A stretch of DNA of 64,000 nt from Opitutaceae bacterium (GTDB lineage Bacteria; Verrucomicrobiota; Verrucomicrobiia; Opitutales; Opitutaceae): contig JAGYIG010000007.1 in NCBI GenBank assembly GCA_018402455.1, positions 51,328 through 115,327 of the forward strand. Reading direction: 5' to 3'. This document shows, in pieces, positions 28,520 through 36,924 of the stretch; within the stretch, counting starts at the first letter, position 1; each line of letters opens with the position of its first letter. The position numbers and the translations under genes are program-made. Under the pieces are notes generated by a model. It was not told where the DNA came from, did not search any database, and worked only from the letters and a program-made list of their open reading frames with translations.

Positions 28520-28972
28520 CTAGGGGTTCGCCCGCAACCTTTCAATCCTGCGTTGAGCACTGTCTTCCGCCCGCTGAATCCACTCCCGTAGCGTCTGCGA
28601 GCCAATGGTCTCGGCGCCCATCGCACTCACGGTGTCGCGAAGCGCCCGGTCCGCGGTGACTACGACGCAGTCACCCGCGTTTCGGGAATGACTCACCCAC
28701 TGCTCAATCACGGTGTCCGCCGTCACCCCCGAAGGCGAGTAAGCCACCAGAAAAGTGCTCTCGCCGGCGGGCTTGGAAATACTCAACTCCGCCCCCCGCC
28801 CATCAAACACCACCGAGACCCGCCATGCCATTGCATCATGCCAGATACGGGTGCGTTCCACCACCAAGGCGCGAGCCGCGTCGGCATTCTTACGCCAGAG
28901 TTTGCCCGTGTCGCCCCACGCGCGGCCCACGTTGTTTCCATCGACAATCAGGTGCTTGAGCGAAGTTTCCAT
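28520..28972 (-). CDS. NYN/PIN-like (YacP-type) ribonuclease-like domain protein
   Basis: LIVDGNNVGRAW; VSVVFDGRGAEL; VVVTADRALRDTVSAMGAETIGSQTLREWI. Confidence 0.7.
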   Translation of the reverse strand: METSLKHLIVDGNNVGRAWGDTGKLWRKNADAARALVVERTRIWHDAMAWRVSVVFDGRGAELSISKPAGESTFLVAYSPSGVTADTVIEQWVSHSRNAGDCVVVTADRALRDTVSAMGAETIGSQTLREWIQRAEDSAQRRIERLRANP

Positions 28973-29285
28973 TCTGCGCTAGCACGGGTGGAACGGTGGA
29001 CTGCGGCAATTTCTTTCCGCCCGGTTGGAACGGACACCACATCCGCCGATACCCGCCGCCTCGTCCCTCGATCCGACTATGGGGTGCGTCGTCGGTCGGC
29101 CGATGATCGTCCGCTACTGGCTTAAGTTAGAACACGAACCAATTTGTTCGCCCGGGACATCCCCTGAATTTTGACTCCCGTCTTCGCCTGATCTTCGGAT
29201 GCCCTCCCCTGCGGCGACCCGATCGGGTCGTCCCCCCGCCCGCTGCCTCCCATTCAGGACGTCAGCCCAAAAAACCCACTCCATC

Positions 29286-31607
29286 ATGCGCCTTCGCCTC
29301 ATTCCCTTTTTCAGCCTGTTGGTTGGTTCAGCCGTTCTTTCGGCCACCGAGCCCCCGGTGCTCCACTATGATCGTCCCGCCGCCGAGTGGGTGGAGGCCC
29401 TCCCGGTAGGGAACGGTCGTCTCGGGGCCATGGTCTTCGGCGGGATCCATCAGGAACGCCTGCAACTCAATGAGGACACCCTCTGGGCCGGCGGTCCCTA
29501 TGATCCGGCCAATCCCGATGCCCTCACCCACCTGCCCGAGGTCCGCGCCCTGATCGCGCAAGGCGACTTCGCTGCTGCCCAAAAACTAGCCGACACGACC
29601 CTGCTGGGGCAACCGCGCATCCAGATGCCTTATCAGACGATCGGCGATCTTCTGTTCTCTTTTTCCGGCGGCGACGCCGCCACCGGTTATCGCCGCGAAC
29701 TCAACCTCGATACCGCCGTCGCCACGACCACATACACCATCGGCGGTGGCGACTGGGCCACCCACTACACCCGGGAGGTTTTTGCCAGTCCAGTCGACGA
29801 AGTCATCGTCGTGCGCCTCACCGCCCGTAGCGGAAACAACCCCGGAGAACTCAATTTTGCCCTCGGTTTTCAAAGCCCCCAGATGGCCCCCAGCCACACC
29901 GTCGATGGCCATACGTTGACTTTGACCGGGCGCAATGGCGGCTTCGCCGGGATCCCGGGAGCGCTCACTTTTCAGGCCCGGGCCCGCGTGATGCTGGAAG
30001 GCGGCACCTTGGACGATGACGGTCAGCACCTGCACATCCGCGGCGCGAGTTCGGCCCTCATCCTCATCTCCGCCGCCACGAGCTTCAACCACTACGACGA
30101 CGTGAGTGGGGACCCCGTCGCGCGCAGTGCCGCCACCTTGGACGATGCTTCCGCCAAATCCTACGCCGACCTCCTCGCCGCTCACACGGCCGAACACCAG
30201 CGTCTGTTTCGGCGCGTTTCGATCGACCTCGGCCGCACGCCCGCCGCCGACCTGACCACCGACGAACGCGTGCGGCGCTTCGCCTCCGGCAACGATCCCG
30301 CCCTGGCCGCCCTGTACCTTCAATACGGTCGTTATCTGCTCATCAGCAGTTCCCGTCCCCACAGCCAGCCCGCCAACCTGCAAGGGATCTGGAACGACAG
30401 CCTCAACCCGCCGTGGCAGAGCAAATACACCCTCAACATCAATGCGCAGATGAACTACTGGCCGGCTGAGCTCACTCACCTGCCCGAACTGAGTGAGCCC
30501 TTGTTCGACCTGATCGAAGACCTCAGTGTCACGGGCGCCAAGATGGCTGGTGATCACTACGGCGCCTCCGGTTGGGTGGTCCACCACAACACCGATCTTT
30601 GGCGCGCCACCGCGCCCGTCGACGGTGCGCATTGGGGCATGTGGCCCACCGCCGGGGCGTGGCTTTGCCAACACCTGTGGGAACACTACCAGTACTCGCT
30701 CGACCGCGACTTCCTCGCCCGCGCCTATCCACTGATGCGGGGCTCCGCCCAGTTTTTCCTCGATACCCTGGTCGAAGAGCCCACCCACGGCTGGTTGGTC
30801 ACCAGTCCCTCGATCTCACCCGAAAACGCCCACCAGCCCGGCGTCTCCATCGTCGCCGGTCCGGCCATGGACACGCAATTACTCCGCGACCTCTTCGACG
30901 CCTGCATCGCTGCGGCCGAGATTCTGGAGCAAGACGCGGACCTTCGCGACCGACTCGCCGCCGCGCGTGATCGCCTGCCTCCCCACCAAATTGGGGCGCA
31001 AGGCCAATTGCAGGAATGGCTGGAGGACTGGGACGATCAGGCCCCCGAACCCCATCATCGCCATGTTTCCCACCTCTATGGACTTTACCCCAGCGACCAA
31101 ATCGACGTGCTCACCACCCCCGACCTTGCCCAGGCCGCCGGCCGTTCGCTGGAACTGCGCGGGGACGACGCCACCGGCTGGGCCATCGGATGGCGCCTGA
31201 ACCTCTGGGCCCGCCTGCACGAGCCCGAGCGCGCCATGGACATCCTCAAACTGCTGCTCCGACCGGAGCGCTCGTATCCAAATCTTTTTGACGCCCACCC
31301 TCCTTTTCAAATCGACGGCAACTTCGGCGGCACGGCCGGTATTGCCGAAATGCTGCTGCAATCCCATGGAGGTCGCATCCAACTCCTGCCCGCCCTTCCC
31401 GCCGCCTGGCCGACCGGCTCGGTCCGCGGGCTGCGCGCTCGCGGCGGCCTCACCGTCGATCTGACCTGGCAGGACGGTCGCCTCACCCAAGCATGGTTCA
31501 CCGCGATTCGCAGCGGTCAGTTCGTGGTTCGCACGCCCGACGGCCGCACCACCGAACTCACGCTCAGTGCCGGGCAACGCACGGCGTTTCCCACCCCCTC
31601 AAACTAA
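29286..31607 (+). CDS. GH95-family glycoside hydrolase (alpha-L-fucosidase/galactosidase type), secreted
   Basis: LHYDRPAAEWVEALPVGNGRLGAMVFGGIHQERLQLNEDTLWAGGPYDPANPDAL; NLQGIWNDSLNPPWQSKYTLNINAQMNYWPAE; RHVSHLYGLYPSDQI; DGNFGGTAGIAEMLLQSHGG. Confidence 0.96.
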   Translation: MRLRLIPFFSLLVGSAVLSATEPPVLHYDRPAAEWVEALPVGNGRLGAMVFGGIHQERLQLNEDTLWAGGPYDPANPDALTHLPEVRALIAQGDFAAAQKLADTTLLGQPRIQMPYQTIGDLLFSFSGGDAATGYRRELNLDTAVATTTYTIGGGDWATHYTREVFASPVDEVIVVRLTARSGNNPGELNFALGFQSPQMAPSHTVDGHTLTLTGRNGGFAGIPGALTFQARARVMLEGGTLDDDGQHLHIRGASSALILISAATSFNHYDDVSGDPVARSAATLDDASAKSYADLLAAHTAEHQRLFRRVSIDLGRTPAADLTTDERVRRFASGNDPALAALYLQYGRYLLISSSRPHSQPANLQGIWNDSLNPPWQSKYTLNINAQMNYWPAELTHLPELSEPLFDLIEDLSVTGAKMAGDHYGASGWVVHHNTDLWRATAPVDGAHWGMWPTAGAWLCQHLWEHYQYSLDRDFLARAYPLMRGSAQFFLDTLVEEPTHGWLVTSPSISPENAHQPGVSIVAGPAMDTQLLRDLFDACIAAAEILEQDADLRDRLAAARDRLPPHQIGAQGQLQEWLEDWDDQAPEPHHRHVSHLYGLYPSDQIDVLTTPDLAQAAGRSLELRGDDATGWAIGWRLNLWARLHEPERAMDILKLLLRPERSYPNLFDAHPPFQIDGNFGGTAGIAEMLLQSHGGRIQLLPALPAAWPTGSVRGLRARGGLTVDLTWQDGRLTQAWFTAIRSGQFVVRTPDGRTTELTLSAGQRTAFPTPSN

Positions 31608-31637
31608 ACCCCCGTCGGTGCACAGTCTCCTCATAAG

Positions 31638-32549
31638 ATGACCCCATCCCGCTTCACGCTCACCCTCTTCGCCTTGCTCACCGCCGCGTTGCCCGCCCAA
31701 GAGGATCCCGCCGACGTCACCCCCGAGCGCGCCCGCGCCAACTTTGCCCGCCCCATCGAGTTGGCCCCTGACGACGTGCGCGCATTTCCTGAGCCCCCGC
31801 CCGGCTACCGCGAGTTGCCCGCGACCGGACTGCGCGGCACGCTCGAACTATTCGAATACGATTCCAACATCACTGGCACCACCCGATCGGCCCACGTTTA
31901 CCTGCCGCCCGGTTACCCCACCGATCAGACCTACCCGGTCACTTACATTCTGCACGGTATCGGCGGCGATCATCATGAATGGACCGGCTACGTGAAGGGA
32001 CACGTCATTCTCGACAACCTCATCGCGGCCGGCGACGCCGTGCCGATGATTGCGGTCTTCCCCAACGGTCGCGCCATGGCCGATGACTCCATCCCGGACA
32101 ACCCCTTCAATCCGACGGCTGCGGCCGCGTTTGCCGCCTTCGAATACGACCTCATCTACCACCTGATTCCCGCCATCGAGGACCACTACGCGGCGCGACG
32201 CGACGCCCCCCATCGAGCCCTCGTCGGCTTGTCGATGGGAGGAGGCCAGACGCTCAACTTCGGTCTCGCCCACCTCGATATTTTCCCGTGGATCGGCGCC
32301 TTCTCCTCCGCTCCGAACACCAAGGCTCCCGCTGACCTGGTGCCCGACCCTGCGGCCACCCGGGAGCAACTCAAGTTGCTCTACCTCTCCTGTGGCAATC
32401 AGGATGGCCTCATTAACGTCTCGCAGCGCGTCCACCGCTACCTGCAGGAAAACGGAGTGCCGCACATTTGGAATATCGATGACCACGGCCACGACGGCGA
32501 CACTTGGGGCAGTAACCTCTACCACTTCGCCCAACGCGTCTTTCGCTGA
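31638..32549 (+). CDS. Secreted alpha/beta-hydrolase esterase (CE1/feruloyl-esterase-like)
   Basis: YPVTYILHGIGGDHHEWTGYVKGHVILDNLIAAGDAVPMIAVFPNGRA; RALVGLSMGGGQTLNFGLAHLDIFPWIGAFS; GHDGDTW. Confidence 0.9.
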   Translation: MTPSRFTLTLFALLTAALPAQEDPADVTPERARANFARPIELAPDDVRAFPEPPPGYRELPATGLRGTLELFEYDSNITGTTRSAHVYLPPGYPTDQTYPVTYILHGIGGDHHEWTGYVKGHVILDNLIAAGDAVPMIAVFPNGRAMADDSIPDNPFNPTAAAAFAAFEYDLIYHLIPAIEDHYAARRDAPHRALVGLSMGGGQTLNFGLAHLDIFPWIGAFSSAPNTKAPADLVPDPAATREQLKLLYLSCGNQDGLINVSQRVHRYLQENGVPHIWNIDDHGHDGDTWGSNLYHFAQRVFR

Positions 32550-32711
32550 CCCGGCTTCCCCCCCCTGAGCCGAAGCCCCGCCCCGCCCCTCTCAGGCACC
32601 GCGTCCCATACATCAGCCGGGACTTCGAAGACCCCGGCATTCTTTTCCGGAGTAACGCCGACTTAAACCACACCGCCCAAAAATCCACGCTAACTTTCGC
32701 CTGGGCCGCTT

Positions 32712-32744
32712 AAGCCAAAGTAACCTAATAGGTTACTTTGGCTT
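32712..32744. repeat. Perfect 14-bp inverted repeat with 5-nt loop (AAGCCAAAGTAACC-TAATA-GGTTACTTTGGCTT)
   Basis: Read directly; lies between the esterase gene and tRNA-Ser; no flanking T-run on either strand. Confidence 0.9.
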
Positions 32745-32857
32745 CAACTGCTCACCGGGCGCTGTCGGCGGACGCAATTTCCTGTCAGCCCTACCGGCAC
32801 CCTCACAGAAATACTCGACAAGCTCTGTGGAGGCCGAAAGGTGGGACGCCTGCAACC

Positions 32858-32945
32858 GGAGAGGTGGCAGAGTGGTCGATTGCGGCGGTCTTGAAAACCG
32901 CTGAGCCGCAAGGTTCCGGGGGTTCGAATCCCTCCCTCTCCGCCA
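32858..32945 (+). tRNA. tRNA-Ser (anticodon TGA), CCA encoded
   Basis: GGAGAGG...CCTCTCC-G-CCA acceptor; anticodon arm GCGGT-CTTGAAA-ACCGC; long variable arm; T-arm GGGGGTTCGAATCCCTC. Confidence 0.97.
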
Positions 32946-33022
32946 GTTCGAATTCAGAATCACGATTTACGAATTACGATTGGGGTTGAGAAAACAGATG
33001 GCGCGGGCGTACAGAGGGATGA
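32929..33022 (+). repeat. Direct repeat copy 1: last 17 nt of tRNA-Ser plus about 77 bp downstream
   Basis: TCCCTCCCTCTCCGCCAGTTCGAATTCAGAATCACGATTTACGA... is repeated 178 bp downstream; copy 1 has a 7-bp insertion relative to copy 2. Confidence 0.9.
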
Positions 33023-33106
33023 GAACCCTCAGGGTTCGACGAAGCGAAGCGAAGAAGGGGCGCCTGCAGGGCGAGTGCGCAGCACTGGACCGCCAGGTCC
33101 ACCAAC

Positions 33107-33193
33107 TCCCTCCCTCTCCGCCAGTTCGAATTCAGAATCACGATTTACGATTGGGGTTGAGAAAACAGATGGCGCGGGCGCACCGAGGGATGA
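33107..33193 (+). repeat. Direct repeat copy 2 of the tRNA-Ser 3' end plus flank
   Basis: See copy 1; includes ATTGGGGTTGAGAAAACAGATGGCGCGGGCG in both. Confidence 0.9.
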
Positions 33194-33273
33194 AGCGAGC
33201 TCGAAACCGGTCCCGCGCGGGAAGTTTTTTTAGCGTTTCAGATTGGGAAGGGAGGGGCTAGGGTTTGTCGTTT

Positions 33274-34125
33274 ATGCCCTACGTCGGTGAAACCAATCTC
33301 CTAACCATCCTCCACAAGGCTTCGCCTGGCATTTATCTCGATGGCGAAGATATGGGCCAAATCCTTCTGCCCAACCAATACTGCACGCCCCTCATGGTGC
33401 CGGGCGGCGTGATTGATGCCTTCGTCTATCGCGACTCGGAGGATCGTTTGGTCGCCACCACCAAACGGCCGTTGGCCCAGGTGGGCGATTTCGCAGCGTT
33501 GGAGGTGGTGAGCATCAATCCGCGCATGGGGGCGTTTTTGGACTGGGGGCTGGACAAAGACTTGCTGCTCCCCAACCGCGAGTGGGCTGGCGAGGTTGCC
33601 GTGGGGGCGAAGGTGGTGGTGCTGGTGCGGCTCGACGAGCGCACGGACCGGGTCGTGGCCACCGCCCGTATCGATCGCCACCTCGACGGCACCGAGCCGG
33701 AGTTTGCTTCCGGGCAGGCCGTGAATTTGCTGGTTTTTGGGGAAACTCCGCTGGGTTACAAAGCGATCGTCGATCAAACCCACACGGGCCTGCTCTACCG
33801 TTCCGATCTGCCGGAGCCGCTCACCATCGGCGATCAACTACGAGGTTTCATCGGTCGGGAGCGTTTCGATGGAAAGATTGATCTGACCGTGCACGAGGCG
33901 GGCTACCAGCGCATCGAACCGCTCGCCGATCGGATCCACCAATTGCTCAAACGCAGCGCCGATGGCTTCCTGCCCTATCATGACAAGAGCCCGCCCGCCG
34001 AGATTCAGCGGGAATTCGGAGTCAGCAAAAAGGCGTTCAAACAGGCCATCGGCGGCCTATTTCGCGAACGCAAAATCCGCATTGAGGCCGACGGGATTCG
34101 ACTCAGCAGTCGTCAGGCCGACTAG
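33274..34125 (+). CDS. CvfB/YitL-like S1-domain RNA-binding protein
   Basis: GIYLDGEDMGQILLPNQYCTPLMVPGGVIDAFVYRDSEDRLVATTKRPLAQVGDFAALEVVSINPRMGAFLDWGLDKDLLLPNREW; winged-helix-like C-terminus PPAEIQREFGVSKKAFKQAIGGLFRERKIRI. Confidence 0.85.
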   Translation: MPYVGETNLLTILHKASPGIYLDGEDMGQILLPNQYCTPLMVPGGVIDAFVYRDSEDRLVATTKRPLAQVGDFAALEVVSINPRMGAFLDWGLDKDLLLPNREWAGEVAVGAKVVVLVRLDERTDRVVATARIDRHLDGTEPEFASGQAVNLLVFGETPLGYKAIVDQTHTGLLYRSDLPEPLTIGDQLRGFIGRERFDGKIDLTVHEAGYQRIEPLADRIHQLLKRSADGFLPYHDKSPPAEIQREFGVSKKAFKQAIGGLFRERKIRIEADGIRLSSRQAD

Positions 34126-34183
34126 GTTGGATTTCCCAGACGGCGCCGAACGGGTTGAGCCTGTAGGTGAAGGACGTTGGCCA

Positions 34184-34225
34184 GGTAGGGGCTTCGCTCG
34201 ACATAGCCCGGTTTCATCCTACCGG
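34184..34225. repeat. Solo diverged copy of the hairpin repeat found in tandem at 38222-38830
   Basis: GGTAGGGGCTTCGCTCGACATAGCCCGGTTTCATCCTACCGG versus array unit ATAGGGGCTTCGCTTGACGAAGCCTGTTTCAGCCTGTCCGG. Confidence 0.6.
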
Positions 34226-34283
34226 CGACTGACCTCGAACCCCACACAGGGTCTGCCGGGTCCTATTCTTTCCCCAACCCTTC

Positions 34284-34949
34284 CTAGCGATCGAACATGC
34301 CTTTGACGTTGTTGATGACTTCCGTCGCCTTGGCGTCGATGCCGTAGTTCGCCAGCACCCCGTTGATCAACTCCACTTGCTGGTCGGTGAGATTGCCGGT
34401 GCCAATGAGCGCGGAGGCCTGCGCGGCCAGTCGCCCGAAGTCGGCCGCCTGCAGCGAGCCCAGCAGCGGGCCGATGGTGGCGGGATCAAATCCTTGTTTC
34501 AGCGCCCAGGCCGTGACCATCTGTTGGGTGGAAGCGACGGCCGCATCCGCCCCGGGGATTTGCCGGGCCGCCGCGGTAAGAGTCTTCAACTGCGCAAGGG
34601 CGGCCAAGGCATTTCCCTTGGTGAGCGAGCTTTTCAAGGCGGCGAGTTGCGGGTCGAGGGACACGTCGGAACTCGACGCCATCGCGCCGAGTTGGGTGAG
34701 CGCACCGGTGCTGATGTCGGCCAACTTCTCGGGCGAAATCTCGATCAAATCGGGCACTTGAATGGGCGTCGCCGCAAGTTTCGCCATGGCTGGAGCGGCG
34801 GTAGGCGTTTCCGGAGCGGCCACGGTGGTCGCCACCGCGGACGGGGCAGCCGCCGGGGTTGGCTGCGCCGGTTGCGGTTCTGATTTGGAGCAGCCGGACA
34901 GCCACCCTATTGCCAGAGCTAGAATAAGAAATGCGGATCGGAATGTCAT
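34284..34949 (-). CDS. Hypothetical lipoprotein, Ala-rich
   Basis: Lipobox LAIGWLSGCSKSEP; no recognised domain. Confidence 0.6.
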   Translation of the reverse strand: MTFRSAFLILALAIGWLSGCSKSEPQPAQPTPAAAPSAVATTVAAPETPTAAPAMAKLAATPIQVPDLIEISPEKLADISTGALTQLGAMASSSDVSLDPQLAALKSSLTKGNALAALAQLKTLTAAARQIPGADAAVASTQQMVTAWALKQGFDPATIGPLLGSLQAADFGRLAAQASALIGTGNLTDQQVELINGVLANYGIDAKATEVINNVKGMFDR

Positions 34950-35031
34950 GAGGCCATACTTTGGGCCGGATGGTCGCGGAATGCAACGGCCACGGGACGG
35001 CGAGGCCGCCAAACCAGGCTGGTCGATTGAG

Positions 35032-36699
35032 CTAAGTGGTCGCGTCGCGATTGCGGTTCCGCACGTAGCCCACGAGTCCGATCAGGGCCAGAAGCACGAG
35101 GCCACCCATCCCAATGCTGCCCCAAGGCGCGGGCTTGGAGGTCAGAGCCCAAATGCTGGCGAGGGTGGCCAGCGCGGTGGCGATGAGCAGGAGGACATTC
35201 CAGATCAACCGGGCCACGCCTTCCGGGCGATTTGCGCCCAGGGCACCCTTGCTGTTGATCAAGAGCAGGAACGTGAAGTAGGCGATGGGCCCGAGCGTCA
35301 CCGCCGTGACACTGGCGGGAATCGCGAGCGCTGCCCGCGACGCACCGGTCCAGATCACCGGCGCAAAGATGCCGGTAATAAGCGGCATCATCGCACCGAT
35401 CAGGAAGATCTTGGGGTCCTCCAGACGTTTCAACAACGCGCCGAGCGCCGCGGCATTCATCAGGGCCAGCATAATGATGGTCGAGACCGCCATGGCAAAA
35501 ACGCCGATGCCAAAGATCAGGTTGGCCCCCGCCGCACCCAGCACCGGTTGCAAGGTGCGGGCGAGTTGGCCCGCGTCGCGGGACGACAGCATGGCGGCCA
35601 ACTGGCGGTCGGGTTCGGCCAAGGTCTCGACCGTGAGCGGGGTCGCCTCCTCGCCCATCAGGGCCGCGCGCTGAGCGACAAACCCACCGGCTGACGCCCG
35701 ATAGGATCCGGCCATGTTGGCGATGACCGTGCCGTCTTTGGCGAGCACATCATCGGTACGGTTGTAGAACTGACTTCCGGCTGCGATCACCAGGCAGCTT
35801 GTCGCGATCACGAACGGAATGAGCAAACCGAGCGAAAGGTCAAAAATCGCCACCCCCCGGTGCCGCCGTCCCCACTTCCGTTTGAGCAGGGTGTAAGGCA
35901 GGAGGAAGGTCATGTTGATCCCCACCGCCGCTCCGGCGGCGGCCAACATGCGATCGCGTTGTTGGTCGGCGATGATCGCCCGCCAAATTCTCTCGTGTTC
36001 CCCCGTCGCGGCGGCGGCGGCCGCCAGCGCCGAGGTGGGTTCGGTGAACTGTGAGATGCTGGGCACAAATCCGGCCAGCACGGCCTTCAGGTTGAGTTGA
36101 CCACTGGTGAGCAACAAAACCACGACCGCCAGAAACGAGAGCACGACCACCCCCACCAGTATTTTGAGCACCAACTCAAACAGGTGAATCCCCTTGCTGC
36201 CGGCGCCGTAACTCCGGACCACGATGAAACCCACGATAGCGAGGACCACGCCAATGCCCCACGGCGCGGAGGTGCTCGTATGCAGTGAGGGGATGAGGTT
36301 CTGCGTCACGGTCGCCGTCGCCAACGCAAACTGCGGCACGCAGAACACGATATTGGCGACCATGGTGCCGAGGATCCAGGCGTAGGCGAGCACGGGACTG
36401 AGGTTCTGACTGATCGTCGCCACCGGCTGCCGTTCCGTTGACAGGGTCACGTAGGTGATCGCCGCCAACAAGGTGATGCCACAGGCCACCGCCAAGGGTT
36501 GTAACCACAAGAGATGCGGGCCGGCCAGCACCCCGAGAAACAGCGCCCCCGCCAGACTGCCGCCCCCCAAGGTGACGGCCCCCTGCAACCAGCCGGGACC
36601 GGACAACTTGGCATAGATGGCAAAACGGCGGCCTAGGCCGCTGGATTCCGCTTCAGCGAGAAGCGCATCTTCCGTGCGCACTTGAGGGGCTTGGGGCAT
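35032..36699 (-). CDS. NRAMP-related divalent-metal-transporter-like membrane protein
   Basis: LSGPGWLQGAVTLGGGSLAGALFLG (TM1-like), GINMTFLLPYTLLKRKWG (TM6-like), multiple TM segments. Confidence 0.7.
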   Translation of the reverse strand: MPQAPQVRTEDALLAEAESSGLGRRFAIYAKLSGPGWLQGAVTLGGGSLAGALFLGVLAGPHLLWLQPLAVACGITLLAAITYVTLSTERQPVATISQNLSPVLAYAWILGTMVANIVFCVPQFALATATVTQNLIPSLHTSTSAPWGIGVVLAIVGFIVVRSYGAGSKGIHLFELVLKILVGVVVLSFLAVVVLLLTSGQLNLKAVLAGFVPSISQFTEPTSALAAAAAATGEHERIWRAIIADQQRDRMLAAAGAAVGINMTFLLPYTLLKRKWGRRHRGVAIFDLSLGLLIPFVIATSCLVIAAGSQFYNRTDDVLAKDGTVIANMAGSYRASAGGFVAQRAALMGEEATPLTVETLAEPDRQLAAMLSSRDAGQLARTLQPVLGAAGANLIFGIGVFAMAVSTIIMLALMNAAALGALLKRLEDPKIFLIGAMMPLITGIFAPVIWTGASRAALAIPASVTAVTLGPIAYFTFLLLINSKGALGANRPEGVARLIWNVLLLIATALATLASIWALTSKPAPWGSIGMGGLVLLALIGLVGYVRNRNRDATT

Positions 36700-36924
36700 T
36701 GGATGAGGAGGGGGTGGAGGTGGAAACCAAGAAACCTGCGGATAATTGGGCTGTCGCCGGAGGGCGCAAGCCTGTTGCTCACGTCAACGCCGGCGGCCCG
36801 CGCAACCAACAACTTCGCAGGGGGCTCCTAGCCCCGGGTAGCTGGCGCGGGTGACGCTAATAATTGAGATCCCGTCAATCTTAGGCTTGGCGCGGATGCC
36901 GCAGCCCCTAGTTGAACACTGCAT

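Noticed and set aside
29586-30788. 400-aa minus-strand ORF
   Set aside because: Antisense shadow of the GH95 gene.
32858-33193. Integrative element bounded by attL/attR at tRNA-Ser
   Set aside because: Copies are only 178 bp apart, homology continues beyond the tRNA, and there is no integrase or cargo; kept only as a duplication finding.
32738-33261. ORFs 32738-32989 and 32980-33261
   Set aside because: They overlap tRNA-Ser and its duplicated flank (GGSNPSLSA is the usual mistranslation of a tRNA-Ser 3' half).
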